64,000 nt of DNA from Neoaquamicrobium microcysteis (GCF_008180155.1 NZ_VSZS01000062.1:1-64000), one strand, 5' to 3'. Counted from the stretch's first letter, positions 53,167 to 61,257 are shown. The notes: a model not told the origin generated them from the sequence alone. Program-made: numbers and translations.

Positions 53167-53193
53167 ATAACATGACTAAAAATGTCATGTTAT
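53167..53193. promoter_or_regulatory. Perfect 10-bp inverted repeat between cysteine hydrolase and preT
   Basis: ATAACATGAC-TAAAAAT-GTCATGTTAT, perfect over ten base pairs, lies 11 bases after the hydrolase stop codon in an unusually AT-rich 138-base gap. It is followed by TTTCC, so it could be a weak terminator, or an operator for the rightward pyrimidine operon. Confidence 0.5.
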
Positions 53194-53225
53194 TTTCCTT
53201 TAAATTCAAACGCTTCGGCGAAAAT

Positions 53226-53241
53226 TTGACCGATTGATAAA
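53226..53241 (+). promoter_or_regulatory. RutR-box-like operator before preT
   Basis: TTGACCGATTGATAAA: the left half TTGACC and the T before the right half match the RutR consensus TTGACCA-NN-TGGTCAA, while the right half is degenerate. The 12 bases TTTGACCGATTG are identical to the reverse complement of the site at 59818-59833 beside the rutR gene. It lies 53 bases before the preT start codon, in a promoter-like position. Confidence 0.6.
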
Positions 53242-53293
53242 AAAATAAATCGTGCTAGCATTTCCCCAAAACCAATAATGGGGAACATCGCTG

Positions 53294-54661
53294 ATGGCTG
53301 AAGGCCAGTTGAAGGATGGGATCGCCGCCGGCAGGCTGGCGGGCCCGCAATATGCCGAGAATTTTTCCGACCTGCACCCGGCCTACGATAGGCACGAGGC
53401 GCTTGTGGAAGCCGATCGCTGCTACTTCTGCTACGACGCACCGTGCATGCAGGCGTGCCCGACCTCGATCGACATTCCGCTGTTCATCCGCCAGATCTCG
53501 ACCGGCAACCCGCTGGGCGCGGCCAAGACGATCTTCGACCAGAACATACTCGGCGGCATGTGCGCCCGCGTGTGCCCGACCGAGACGCTGTGCGAGGAAG
53601 TGTGCGTGCGGGAGGTGGCAGAAGGCAAGCCGGTGCAGATCGGCCGGCTGCAGCGCTACGCGACCGACGAGGCGATGGCGCGCAACAAGCAGTTCTACCA
53701 GCGCGCCGCGCCGACGGGCCGGAAGATCGCCGTGGTGGGGGCGGGGCCTGCCGGCCTTGCCTGCGCGCACCGGTTGGCGGTGAACGGCCATGAGGTGACG
53801 ATCCTCGAAGCCAGGCCCAAGGCGGGCGGGCTGAACGAATACGGCATCGCCGCCTACAAGGCGACGGACGACTTCGCCGGCGCCGAGGTCGATTACGTGA
53901 CCGCTATTGGTGGCATCACGATCGAGAACGACAAGGCGCTCGGGCGCGACTTCTCGCTGGCCGAACTGGCGGCGTCCTACGACGCGGTGTTCCTGGGCAT
54001 GGGGCTCGGCGGCGTCAACGCGCTGCGGGCAGAAGGCGAGGATGCGAACGGCGTGGAGAACGCCGTCGACTTCATCGCCGAGCTGCGGCAGGCGAGCGAC
54101 CTGTCGACGCTGGAGATCGGCCGCCGCGTGGTGGTGATCGGCGGCGGCATGACGGCCATCGATGCGGCGATCCAGTCGAAGCTGCTGGGCGCGGAAGAGG
54201 TGACGATCGCCTACCGCCGCGGCAAGGACAACATGAACGCGTCGGAGTTCGAGCAGGATCTTGCGACCGTGAACGGCGTGGTCATCCGCCACTGGATGCA
54301 GCCCAAGCGCGTGGTGGCCGAGGACGGCCGTACGGTCGCGATCGAGCTGGAGCATACGCGGCTCGACGGCGAGAGGCTGGTTGGCACGGGCGAGATCGTG
54401 CGCCTGCCGGCCGACCAGGTGTTCAAGGCCATCGGGCAATCCTTCGACGCGTCGCCGCTGAACGGCTCGGGCAACTCCATCGCGATGGAGGCCGGGCGCA
54501 TCAAGGTGGACGCCGAGGGCAAGACGTCGATGGCGAAGGTGTGGGCGGGCGGCGACTGCGTCGTCGATGCGCGCGAAGACCTGACCGTCGCAGCCGTGGC
54601 CGCAGGGCGCGACGCGGCAGAAAGCATCCACCGGGCACTCACCTCTAACGGGAGGGCATGA
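53294..54661 (+). CDS. preT: NAD-dependent dihydropyrimidine dehydrogenase, PreT subunit
   Basis: 455 residues with GGGGA upstream of the ATG. N-terminal Fe-S region with two Cys clusters (DRCYFCYDAPCMQACPTS and GGMCARVCPTETLCEEVCV), then the GltD-like flavoprotein: VAVVGAGPAGLACAHRL-type motif at about residue 145, GLNEYGIAAYK, the second dinucleotide motif VVVIGGGMTAIDAAIQS, and WAGGDCVVDAREDLTV at the end. It takes electrons from NADH and passes them to PreA for reduction of uracil or thymine. Its stop overlaps or abuts the preA start. Confidence 0.95.
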   Translation: MAEGQLKDGIAAGRLAGPQYAENFSDLHPAYDRHEALVEADRCYFCYDAPCMQACPTSIDIPLFIRQISTGNPLGAAKTIFDQNILGGMCARVCPTETLCEEVCVREVAEGKPVQIGRLQRYATDEAMARNKQFYQRAAPTGRKIAVVGAGPAGLACAHRLAVNGHEVTILEARPKAGGLNEYGIAAYKATDDFAGAEVDYVTAIGGITIENDKALGRDFSLAELAASYDAVFLGMGLGGVNALRAEGEDANGVENAVDFIAELRQASDLSTLEIGRRVVVIGGGMTAIDAAIQSKLLGAEEVTIAYRRGKDNMNASEFEQDLATVNGVVIRHWMQPKRVVAEDGRTVAIELEHTRLDGERLVGTGEIVRLPADQVFKAIGQSFDASPLNGSGNSIAMEAGRIKVDAEGKTSMAKVWAGGDCVVDAREDLTVAAVAAGRDAAESIHRALTSNGRA

Positions 54662-54663
54662 GC

Positions 54664-55977
54664 ATGGCAGACATCCGCAACAACTTCGTCGGCATCAAGT
54701 CTCCCAATCCGTTCTGGCTGGCCTCGGCCCCGCCGACCGACAAGGCCTACAACGTGGTGCGTGCGTTCCAGGCAGGCTGGGGTGGCGTGGTTTGGAAAAC
54801 GCTGGGCGAAGAAGGCCCGCCGGTCGTCAACGTCAACGGCCCGCGCTACGGCGCGATCTGGGGCGCGGACCGCAGGCTTCTCGGCCTCAACAACATCGAG
54901 CTGATCACCGACCGCGACCTCCAGACCAATCTGCGCGAGATGAAGCAGGTCAAGCGCGACTGGCCTGACCGCGCGCTGGTCGCATCCATCATGGTTCCCT
55001 GCGAGGAGCATGCCTGGAAGGCTATCCTGCCGCTGGTCGAGGAGACGGGCGCGGATGGCATCGAGCTGAATTTCGGCTGCCCGCACGGCATGAGCGAGCG
55101 GGGCATGGGCTCGGCCGTCGGCCAGGTGCCGGAATATATCGAGATGGTCGTGCGCTGGTGCAAGCAGTACACCCGCATGCCCGTCATCACCAAGCTGACA
55201 CCCAACATCACCGACATCCGCAAGCCGGCGCGCGCGGCGCATGCCGGCGGCACCGACGCGGTGTCGCTCATCAACACAATCAACTCGATCACGGGCGTCG
55301 ATCTCGACAGTTTCGCGCCGCAGCCGACCATCGACGGCAAGGGTAGCCATGGCGGCTATTGCGGCCCGGCGGTGAAGCCGATCGCGATGAACATGGTGGC
55401 CGAGATCGCGCGCGATCCCGAAACCCGCGGCCTGCCGATCTCGGGCATCGGCGGCATCACGACGTGGCGTGACGCGGCCGAGTTCATGGCGCTGGGGGCG
55501 GGCAATGTGCAGGTGTGCACGGCTGCCATGACCTACGGCTTCAAGATCGTACAGGAGATGATCGAGGGGCTGAAGAGCTGGATGGACGAGAAGGGCCATG
55601 CCGACCTCGACGCCATCATCGGCCGCGCGACGCCCAACGTCACCGACTGGCAGTATCTCAACCTCAACTACGTCGCCAAGGCGCATATCGACCAGGATGC
55701 CTGCATCAAGTGCGGCCGCTGCCACATCGCTTGCGAGGACACCTCGCACCAGGCGATCACCAGCATGGTCAACGGCGCGCGCCACTTCGAGGTGATCGAA
55801 GAGGAGTGCGTGGGCTGCAACCTGTGCGTCAATGTGTGCCCGGTGGAAGGCTGCATCACGATGGAGCCTTTGGCCGTCGGCGCGCTCGACAAGCGCACCG
55901 GCAAGCGGGTCGAGCCGGTCTACGCCAACTGGACGACGCATCCGAACAACCCGATGGCGAAGGTCGCCGCGGAATAG
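54664..55977 (+). CDS. preA: NAD-dependent dihydropyrimidine dehydrogenase, PreA subunit
   Basis: 437 residues from the ATG at 54664, chosen because GGGAGG is eight bases upstream; the ATG at 54658 would be too close to it. TIM-barrel dihydroorotate-dehydrogenase fold binding FMN: KSPNPFWLASAPPTDKAYNV, ELNFGCPHGMSERGMG with the active-site Cys, and ISGIGGITTWRDAAEFMALG. A C-terminal ferredoxin domain with two [4Fe-4S] sites (CIKCGRCHIACEDT and CVGCNLCVNVCPVEGC). With PreT it catalyses uracil/thymine to 5,6-dihydropyrimidine, the first step of the reductive pathway. Confidence 0.96.
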   Translation: MADIRNNFVGIKSPNPFWLASAPPTDKAYNVVRAFQAGWGGVVWKTLGEEGPPVVNVNGPRYGAIWGADRRLLGLNNIELITDRDLQTNLREMKQVKRDWPDRALVASIMVPCEEHAWKAILPLVEETGADGIELNFGCPHGMSERGMGSAVGQVPEYIEMVVRWCKQYTRMPVITKLTPNITDIRKPARAAHAGGTDAVSLINTINSITGVDLDSFAPQPTIDGKGSHGGYCGPAVKPIAMNMVAEIARDPETRGLPISGIGGITTWRDAAEFMALGAGNVQVCTAAMTYGFKIVQEMIEGLKSWMDEKGHADLDAIIGRATPNVTDWQYLNLNYVAKAHIDQDACIKCGRCHIACEDTSHQAITSMVNGARHFEVIEEECVGCNLCVNVCPVEGCITMEPLAVGALDKRTGKRVEPVYANWTTHPNNPMAKVAAE

Positions 55978-56230
55978 TTCCTCCCCGCCCGACGGTGCCG
56001 CCCGCGTTGCGTATTGGGCGGGACCGTCGGGCTCCCACGTTCAAAGCCGGGTTCGATGTGCTGCGTGTTGCGCGGAGCAGCGAAGGTTGGCGGCGCTTAC
56101 GGCACTGCCCCCTCATCGCCCTGCCGTAAACTTCTCCCCGTCGGTGAGAAAGAACGGTCGTCTCGGCCGCCGCGTGCCCCGTGGCGTGAGTCGAGTTTTC
56201 GCCCGCAGAGAACTGTTTCCACGTCGCAGA

Positions 56231-56396
56231 CCCCCACCCTCTATCCTGCCGGGGAGAGCCACGCGTCTCTCCCGTCCTTCGGACCCCCACAAGGGGGAGG
56301 GAGGTCGTCGGCGTGCCGCCAGACTTTGCACATCAGGTGCGAAGCCCGACGTTCAAGTCTCCCTCCCGTTGCGGAGGGATACAGGGCGGGGGTGGG
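56231..56396. repeat. Palindromic C/G-rich intergenic element
   Basis: The left end CCCCCACCCTCTATCCTGCC (from 56231) and the right end, read in reverse complement, CCCACCCCCGCCCTGTATCC (from 56396) share CCCT-x-TATCC-xx-CCG. Internal hairpins (CCCCCACAAGGGGG at 56284-56297 and CCTCCCGTTGCGGAGG) resemble those of the element at 49774-49926. It is probably a member of the same rhizobial repeat class but more degenerate. Confidence 0.65.
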
Positions 56397-56474
56397 ATGA
56401 CGGTCGCAGCGGTGACAACCAGCCGGGATGGCTCTCACGATGCCTGAACGCAGCTTTCAGCATTTCTGAATCGT

Positions 56475-56489
56475 GGATATTCATTATCC
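56475..56489. promoter_or_regulatory. Palindrome GGATATTCATTATCC upstream of the Rrf2 gene
   Basis: GGATA-TTCAT-TATCC with a further half-site-like ATGATAAG immediately after it. It lies 34 bases before the Rrf2 start codon, a usual position for an autoregulated Rrf2-family operator. Confidence 0.5.
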
Positions 56490-56522
56490 ATGATAAGTGG
56501 TGTCCATGATCGGAGAGGCGAG

Positions 56523-57020
56523 ATGAAACTGGGCGAGGGCGTCGAAGCCGCCATCCACTGCACGATGGTTCTGGCTACGCTGGGGCCGGGCGAGACGCTG
56601 CCGGCCGCCGCCATGGCCGAGGCCTATGGCATCTCCCCCAGCTACCTGCTCAAGCATCTCAAGACGCTGGTGGCCGAGGGGCTGCTGGAATCCGTGCCGG
56701 GGCCGAATGGCGGCTACAGGCTGGCGCGGGCGTCCGACAGGATCACGCTGCTGGACGTCGTTCTGGCGGTGGAGGGGAGGGCACCCGCCTTCCGCTGCAT
56801 GGAAATAAGACAGGGTGGGCCGGTGAAGCTGCCGAAAGCGGTCTACGCCAAACCGTGCGGCGTCAACGCCGCGATGCTGAAGGCCGAGCGCGCCTACCGC
56901 GCAGCACTGGCCGAAACGTCGATCGCCGACATCGTCGCCGATTTCAACGCGGAGGCCGATCCGCGCGCGGTGGAGGCAGTCTGCGCCTTCGCCGAGCGCT
57001 ATCGCCGCCCGCAGGGCTGA
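56523..57020 (+). CDS. Rrf2-family transcriptional regulator
   Basis: 165 residues from the ATG with GGAGAGG upstream. The winged-helix domain reads LGEGVEAAIHCTMVLATL, then AEAYGISPSYLLKHLKTLVA (recognition helix) and GLLESVPGPNGGYRLAR, the last being the Rrf2 wing signature. Two Cys in the second half (RCMEIRQ, AKPCGVN) are spaced unlike the three-Cys Fe-S cluster of IscR/NsrR, so redox sensing by thiols is possible but a cluster is doubtful. It precedes an AhpD-like gene by 26 bases and probably controls it. Confidence 0.88.
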   Translation: MKLGEGVEAAIHCTMVLATLGPGETLPAAAMAEAYGISPSYLLKHLKTLVAEGLLESVPGPNGGYRLARASDRITLLDVVLAVEGRAPAFRCMEIRQGGPVKLPKAVYAKPCGVNAAMLKAERAYRAALAETSIADIVADFNAEADPRAVEAVCAFAERYRRPQG

Positions 57021-57046
57021 AAGTTTCAAACCGAAGGAGAAGCCAA

Positions 57047-57505
57047 ATGAAACCCCGTCTGCAATTCTTCAATGTCGCCCCCGAGATCATGAACCAGGTG
57101 CTGGCGCTCAACGAGGCGGTCGAAAAGAGCGGGCTGGAGCGCAGCCTGCTGCACCTCGTCAAGCTGCGCGCATCGCATCTCAACGGCTGCTCCTACTGCG
57201 TGGACATGCATACGCGAGAGGCGCGGCAGGACGGCGAGAGCGAGCAGCGCGTCTACCTTGTTTCGGCGTGGCGCGAGTCGCCGCTCTACACCGAGCGCGA
57301 GCGCGCCGCATTTGCCTGGACCGAAACGCTGACCGCGCTTGCCGGCAACCATGTGGAAGACGAGGCCTACGAGGCCGCGCGCGCGCATTTCAGCGAGGAG
57401 GAAATGGTCAAGCTCAGCGTGGCCATCGGCATGATCAACGTGTGGAACCGGCTCTGCACCGGCTTCCGCGCCATACACCCGGTGGAAAAGGCGAAGGCCG
57501 CGTGA
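57047..57505 (+). CDS. AhpD-like carboxymuconolactone decarboxylase-family protein
   Basis: 152 residues, GAAGGAGA before the ATG. All-helical AhpD fold with the redox/catalytic motif NGCSYCVDMHTREARQDG (Cys-x-x-Cys-x-x-x-His) at about residue 45, the hallmark of alkylhydroperoxidase-type members. It may reduce peroxides through the Cys pair. It forms a two-gene unit with the Rrf2 regulator, followed by a hairpin terminator. Confidence 0.9.
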   Translation: MKPRLQFFNVAPEIMNQVLALNEAVEKSGLERSLLHLVKLRASHLNGCSYCVDMHTREARQDGESEQRVYLVSAWRESPLYTERERAAFAWTETLTALAGNHVEDEAYEAARAHFSEEEMVKLSVAIGMINVWNRLCTGFRAIHPVEKAKAA

Positions 57506-57515
57506 GGAAACGGAC

Positions 57516-57541
57516 GGGCGGCGCGTCGACCGCCGCCCTTC
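57516..57541 (+). terminator. Terminator-like hairpin after the AhpD-like gene
   Basis: GGGCGGCG-CGTCGAC-CGCCGCCC (eight GC pairs) followed by TTCT, ten bases after the stop codon. The T-tract is short. Confidence 0.6.
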
Positions 57542-57616
57542 TGGCCCTAATGATTTTTCTTCCACGCAAGGCCGGGCTCGGCTAGTGCCTGTATACATCA
57601 GGGGACGAGGCCGGAA

Positions 57617-58555
57617 TTGAACGACACCGCCAGACCTGCGCCAGCAAGGCCCGCCGTGGCTCACGCCACGGGGCGGCGCAAGCTCGTAGGCCATCTGGCT
57701 ATGGTGCTGTTCGCCGCGCTCGTCTCGGCTTCCTATTCCATCGGGGCGTTGGCCGCGCCCCTGATCGGGCCGGCGGCGATCAACGCGATGCGGTTCGTAA
57801 TCGGCATCGCCACGATGGGGGCGGCCGTGATGATCGTGACGGGCGGGCATATCCCGAAGCCGCGCGCAAGCTGGCGATACCTGATCCTCGGCAGCCTGAT
57901 GGCGACGTTCTTCGTCACCATGTTCATGGCGCTGCGGCTGACCGATCCGGTGTCGGCCGGCGCGGTGTTCACGCTGATGCCGCTGATGGCGTCGTTCTTC
58001 GGCTGGGTGTTCCTGGGCGAGGTGCCGCGCGGCGTGGTGCTGGCCAGCCTCGCATTTGCGGGCCTCGGCTCGATATGGGTCATCTTCAACGGCGATGTCG
58101 CCGCGATACTGGCGTTCCAGATCGGGCAGGGCGAACTCATCTTCCTGATCGGCGTTGCGGCGCACGCGGCCTACGCGCCGCTGGTGCGGCGGCTGAACCG
58201 GGGCGAGCACACCGCCGTCTTCACCTTCTGGACGCTGGTGAGCATCGGACTGTGCCTTGCCGTGTACGGCGCGGGCGAGATCGTCGAGACGGACTGGACC
58301 TCGCTGCCGCCCATCGTGTGGATCGCGATCTTCTACCTCGCCATCGTGACGGGGGCGGGCACGACGTTCCTGGTGCAGTTCGCGGCAATGCGGCTGCCTG
58401 CCTCCAAGGTGCTGGCCTACACCTATCTGAGCCCGACGCTCATCATCCTCTACGAGGGGCTGCTGGGGCACGGGTGGGCCAGCCCCGCCGTGTTGGCCGG
58501 CGCGCTGGTTACGGTGCTGGGGCTGGTGGTGATGGCGGCCTCGCGCGACAGCTGA
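57617..58555 (+). CDS. DMT-superfamily (EamA) transporter
   Basis: 312 residues from a TTG start; the next in-frame ATG falls within the first membrane helix, and GAGGCCGG lies upstream of the TTG. About ten membrane helices in two five-helix EamA repeats (residues ~25-160 and ~175-305), with the internal signs ALRLTDPVSAGAVFTLMPLM in the first repeat and AAMRLPASKVLAYTYLSPTL in the second. It is an inner-membrane metabolite or amino acid exporter of unknown substrate. It is apparently monocistronic between two unrelated units. Confidence 0.85.
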   Translation: MNDTARPAPARPAVAHATGRRKLVGHLAMVLFAALVSASYSIGALAAPLIGPAAINAMRFVIGIATMGAAVMIVTGGHIPKPRASWRYLILGSLMATFFVTMFMALRLTDPVSAGAVFTLMPLMASFFGWVFLGEVPRGVVLASLAFAGLGSIWVIFNGDVAAILAFQIGQGELIFLIGVAAHAAYAPLVRRLNRGEHTAVFTFWTLVSIGLCLAVYGAGEIVETDWTSLPPIVWIAIFYLAIVTGAGTTFLVQFAAMRLPASKVLAYTYLSPTLIILYEGLLGHGWASPAVLAGALVTVLGLVVMAASRDS

Positions 58556-58631
58556 CGGGCGCCGTCTAAACCAATCGTTAACGCAAATCGGCAAGCTTGG
58601 CGCAAGGTTCAGCGGTGGCGCCAGGGGCCGT

Positions 58632-58880
58632 ATGATAGTCATCAAGGCAAGCGGGTCGAACGATGTGAAGACGCTGCGCAAGCTGGCGCGCTCGCTTTCG
58701 GCCGAGCCAGCGGAGGTTTCGGTCGAAGACCTCGCGCCGCCAGCGCCCACGACCCGCAAGGCGTCGAAACCCAGCGTCAGCACGCTGCCCGGCGCCACGA
58801 TCTCCGAACAGACGCGACAGGCGATCCTCAGCCTTCAGCCGGTAGATGTCGAAGCCAGCGGCGAATACGAGCTGAGTTAA
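58632..58880 (+). CDS. Small hypothetical protein
   Basis: 82 residues, Ser/Ala/Pro-rich, with a short basic N-terminal helix (VKTLRKLARSLS) and a disordered middle. The ribosome site is poor (GGGGCC near the ATG). It is not a shadow of a longer gene on either strand and has codon usage like its neighbours, so I list it as possible. No family recognised. Confidence 0.4.
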   Translation: MIVIKASGSNDVKTLRKLARSLSAEPAEVSVEDLAPPAPTTRKASKPSVSTLPGATISEQTRQAILSLQPVDVEASGEYELS

Positions 58881-58937
58881 ACGGCGGACACGCTAGAGCC
58901 TTTCACATTTACACGGAATTTCGCGTGCAGCCGAACG

Positions 58938-58990
58938 CCCCCTTCACCACGCTTCGCGTGGTCCCCTTCCCCCGTTTACGAGGGAAGAAC
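58938..58990. repeat. Double-hairpin intergenic palindrome
   Basis: CCACGC-TTC-GCGTGG (58947-58961) is followed by CTTCCC-N10-GGGAAG (58966-58987). The CCCCTTCCCCC and GAGGGAAG pieces recall the larger palindromic elements elsewhere in the window. It lies downstream of the small gene and of the rutR 3' end (convergent), so it may serve as a bidirectional terminator. Confidence 0.5.
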
Positions 58991-59040
58991 CAGCGTTGCG
59001 GAGCATCCTGACTGCCAAAGAAAGGCGGCTGACACCGCGC

Positions 59041-59673
59041 TCACGCCTTCGGCTTAAGCCCCTCGATGAAAAGCTGCTCGAGGAAGCGGGCGGCGTCTTC
59101 GAAGCGGCCTTCGCCGCCGCGGTCGGGGCCGAGCACGGCGCGGACCTGGACGTCGAAATCGGCGTAGTGCTGCGTGGTCGCCCAGATCGAGAAGATGAGG
59201 TGGAAGGGGTCTGTGCGCACGATCTTGCCGGCGCGCATCCAGCCGCGGATGATCTCGACCTTCTCGTCCACCAGCGTCTTCAGTTCGCCCTCGATCATCG
59301 GCAGGATGCGCGGTGCGCCTTGCAGGATCTCGTTGGCGAAGAGGCGGCTCTCGCGCGGGAAATCGCGCGCCATCTCAAGCTTGCGGCGAATGTAGCTGCG
59401 CAGTTCGGTCATCGGGTCGCCGATGTCGTCAAGCTCGCGCAGCGGCGCCAGCCAGGTTTCTAGCAGCCGCTGCATCAGGGTGACGTGAATGTCCTCCTTG
59501 GAGCGGAAATAGTAGAGCAGATTGGGCTTGGACATGCCTGCGGCATCGGCGATCTGGTCTATCGTCGCGCCGCGAAAGCCGTGCTGGGAGAACGCTTCCA
59601 GAGCAGCCTCAAGGATGATCTCGCGCTTCTCCGTCTGGATGCGCGTCCTGCGCTTCGGTTTCACCGCCTCCAT
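59041..59673 (-). CDS. rutR: RutR-type TetR-family regulator of pyrimidine catabolism
   Basis: 210 residues from the ATG with GGGTGGGAA upstream. N-terminal TetR helix-turn-helix (EAALEAFSQHGFRGATIDQI, then GMSKPNLLYYFRSKE), and a C-terminal domain that matches E. coli RutR closely: ETWLAPLREL, SYIRRKLEMARDFPRESRLF, GAPRILP, HLIFSIWATTQHYADFDVQV and the terminal EGLKPKA. RutR binds uracil or thymine and leaves DNA. It is divergent from the beta-alanine aminotransferase-like gene, with a RutR-box-like operator between them and a second before preT. Confidence 0.93.
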   Translation of the reverse strand: MEAVKPKRRTRIQTEKREIILEAALEAFSQHGFRGATIDQIADAAGMSKPNLLYYFRSKEDIHVTLMQRLLETWLAPLRELDDIGDPMTELRSYIRRKLEMARDFPRESRLFANEILQGAPRILPMIEGELKTLVDEKVEIIRGWMRAGKIVRTDPFHLIFSIWATTQHYADFDVQVRAVLGPDRGGEGRFEDAARFLEQLFIEGLKPKA

Positions 59674-59789
59674 CGCATTCCCACCCCTCGATGCGCCGCC
59701 GCGCGCCACGCTCTGGACCAATCGTCTGGACCAGTTTTCGCCTTGCCTGTGGAGCGCGAAGCGACGCAGGCAATTGCGTTAGTAATCCC

Positions 59790-59817
59790 TTGACCGCCCC
59801 TGTGGCGGTGCTAACGT
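59790..59817 (+). promoter_or_regulatory. Putative sigma-70-type promoter for the second pyrimidine arm
   Basis: TTGACC (59790-59795), 16 bases, then TAACGT (59812-59817). The RutR-box-like operator begins at the very next base, where a bound repressor would block RNA polymerase. This is my reading by eye; the -10 box is imperfect. Confidence 0.4.
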
Positions 59818-59833
59818 TTGTCCAATCGGTCAA
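59818..59833. promoter_or_regulatory. RutR-box-like operator between rutR and the aminotransferase gene
   Basis: TTGTCCAATCGGTCAA, nearly palindromic (TTGTCC / GGTCAA). It keeps most of the RutR consensus TTGACCA-NN-TGGTCAA; the opposite strand reads TTGACCGATTGGACAA. It lies in the 238-base divergent region and could control both rutR and the rightward operon. Confidence 0.75.
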
Positions 59834-59911
59834 AAATTTGCGTAGCACATCTGCGCCCGAAGAACCAAGCGTTGGCCGAAACGAATGGGAACACAAAGGG
59901 GAAGCTTGGTC

Positions 59912-61240
59912 ATGTCCAACAGGCTCAACGTCGCGCCGAACGATCTCAGCGCATTCTGGATGCCGTTTACGGCGAACCGTCAGTTCAAGCAGCAGCCGCG
60001 CATGCTGGTGGCCGCCAAGGACATGCACTACACGACCGCCGACGGCCGCAAGGTGCTGGACGGAACGGCAGGCCTGTGGTGCGTGAATGCGGGACACTGC
60101 CGGCCCAAGATCACCGAGGCGATACAGCGGCAGGCGGCCGAGCTGGACTATGCGCCGGCGTTCCAGATGGGGCATCCGCTGGCGTTCGAGCTGGCGAACC
60201 GGCTGGTGGACGTGGCGCCGGAAGGCATGGACCATGTGTTCTTCACCAATTCGGGTTCGGAATCGGTCGATACGGCGCTGAAGATCGCGCTGGCCTACCA
60301 GCGCGTGAAGGGCGAGGGCAGCCGCACCCGCCTGATCGGCCGCGAGCGCGGCTATCACGGCGTCAATTTCGGCGGCATCTCGGTGGGCGGCATCGTCACC
60401 AACCGCAAGATGTTCGGCACGCTGCTGACCGGCGTGGACCACATGCCGCATACGCATCTGCCGGGCAAGAACGCGTTCACCAAGGGCGAGCCGGAGCATG
60501 GCGGCGACCTGGCGGACGAGCTGGAGCGCATCGTGACCCTGCACGACGCCTCGACCATCGCGGCCGTGATCGTGGAGCCGGTGGCGGGGTCGACGGGCGT
60601 GCTCATCCCGCCGAAGGGCTATCTCCAGCGCCTGCGCGACATCTGCACCAAGCACGGCATCCTGCTGATCTTCGACGAGGTCATCACCGGTTTCGGGCGT
60701 CTGGGCACGCCGTTCGCCGCCGACTATTTCAGCGTGATCCCCGACATCATCACCACCGCCAAGGGTGTTTCCAACGGCGTGATCCCGATGGGCGCGGTGT
60801 TCGTGAAGAAGGAAATCCACGACGCGTTCATGGCCGGCCCGGAACACATGATCGAGTTCTTCCACGGCTACACCTATTCGGGCAATCCGATCGCGTCGGC
60901 AGCCGCCATCGCGACGCTGGACACCTACAAGGAAGAGGGCCTGCTGACTCGCGGCGCGGAGTTGGCGCCGTACTGGGAAGAGGCGCTGCATTCGCTGAAG
61001 GATGCGCCGAACGTCATCGATATCCGCAACATCGGCCTCGTCGGCGCGATCGAGCTGAAGCCCATCGACGGGCAGCCGACCAAGCGTGCCTTCTCTGCCT
61101 TCGTGAAGGCGTTCGAGAAGGGTTGCCTGATCCGCACCACCGGCGACATCATCGCGCTGTCGCCGCCGCTGATTATCGAAAAAGGCCAGATCGACGAGCT
61201 GGTCGACTGCATAAGAGACGTGCTGAAGGCGATCGACTGA
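59912..61240 (+). CDS. Class-III omega-amino acid:pyruvate aminotransferase (beta-alanine type)
   Basis: 442 residues from the ATG after AAAGGGGAAG. Fold-type I, class III aminotransferase: FWMPFTANRQFKQQPRML, DGTAGLWCVNAGHCRP, FFTNSGSESVDTALKIALAY, RGYHGVNFGG, LLIFDEVITGFGRLG, and the PLP Lys in ITTAKGVSNGVIPMG. These signatures are those of beta-alanine-pyruvate aminotransferases. It would convert beta-alanine (from uracil) or 3-aminoisobutyrate (from thymine) to the semialdehyde, the last amino-releasing step. First gene of the second pyrimidine arm, divergent from rutR. Confidence 0.92.
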   Translation: MSNRLNVAPNDLSAFWMPFTANRQFKQQPRMLVAAKDMHYTTADGRKVLDGTAGLWCVNAGHCRPKITEAIQRQAAELDYAPAFQMGHPLAFELANRLVDVAPEGMDHVFFTNSGSESVDTALKIALAYQRVKGEGSRTRLIGRERGYHGVNFGGISVGGIVTNRKMFGTLLTGVDHMPHTHLPGKNAFTKGEPEHGGDLADELERIVTLHDASTIAAVIVEPVAGSTGVLIPPKGYLQRLRDICTKHGILLIFDEVITGFGRLGTPFAADYFSVIPDIITTAKGVSNGVIPMGAVFVKKEIHDAFMAGPEHMIEFFHGYTYSGNPIASAAAIATLDTYKEEGLLTRGAELAPYWEEALHSLKDAPNVIDIRNIGLVGAIELKPIDGQPTKRAFSAFVKAFEKGCLIRTTGDIIALSPPLIIEKGQIDELVDCIRDVLKAID

Positions 61241-61257
61241 GGTCGCCTTCGACCGCA

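Larger units (their letters stand above)
55978..56522. other. Gene-free region containing a second palindromic element
   Basis: About 545 bases between preA and the Rrf2 gene. No convincing gene: the open frames here consist of the low-complexity translation of C-rich palindromes. It holds the repeat at 56231-56396 and, at its right end, the palindrome 56475-56489 that probably belongs to the Rrf2 promoter. Confidence 0.6.
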
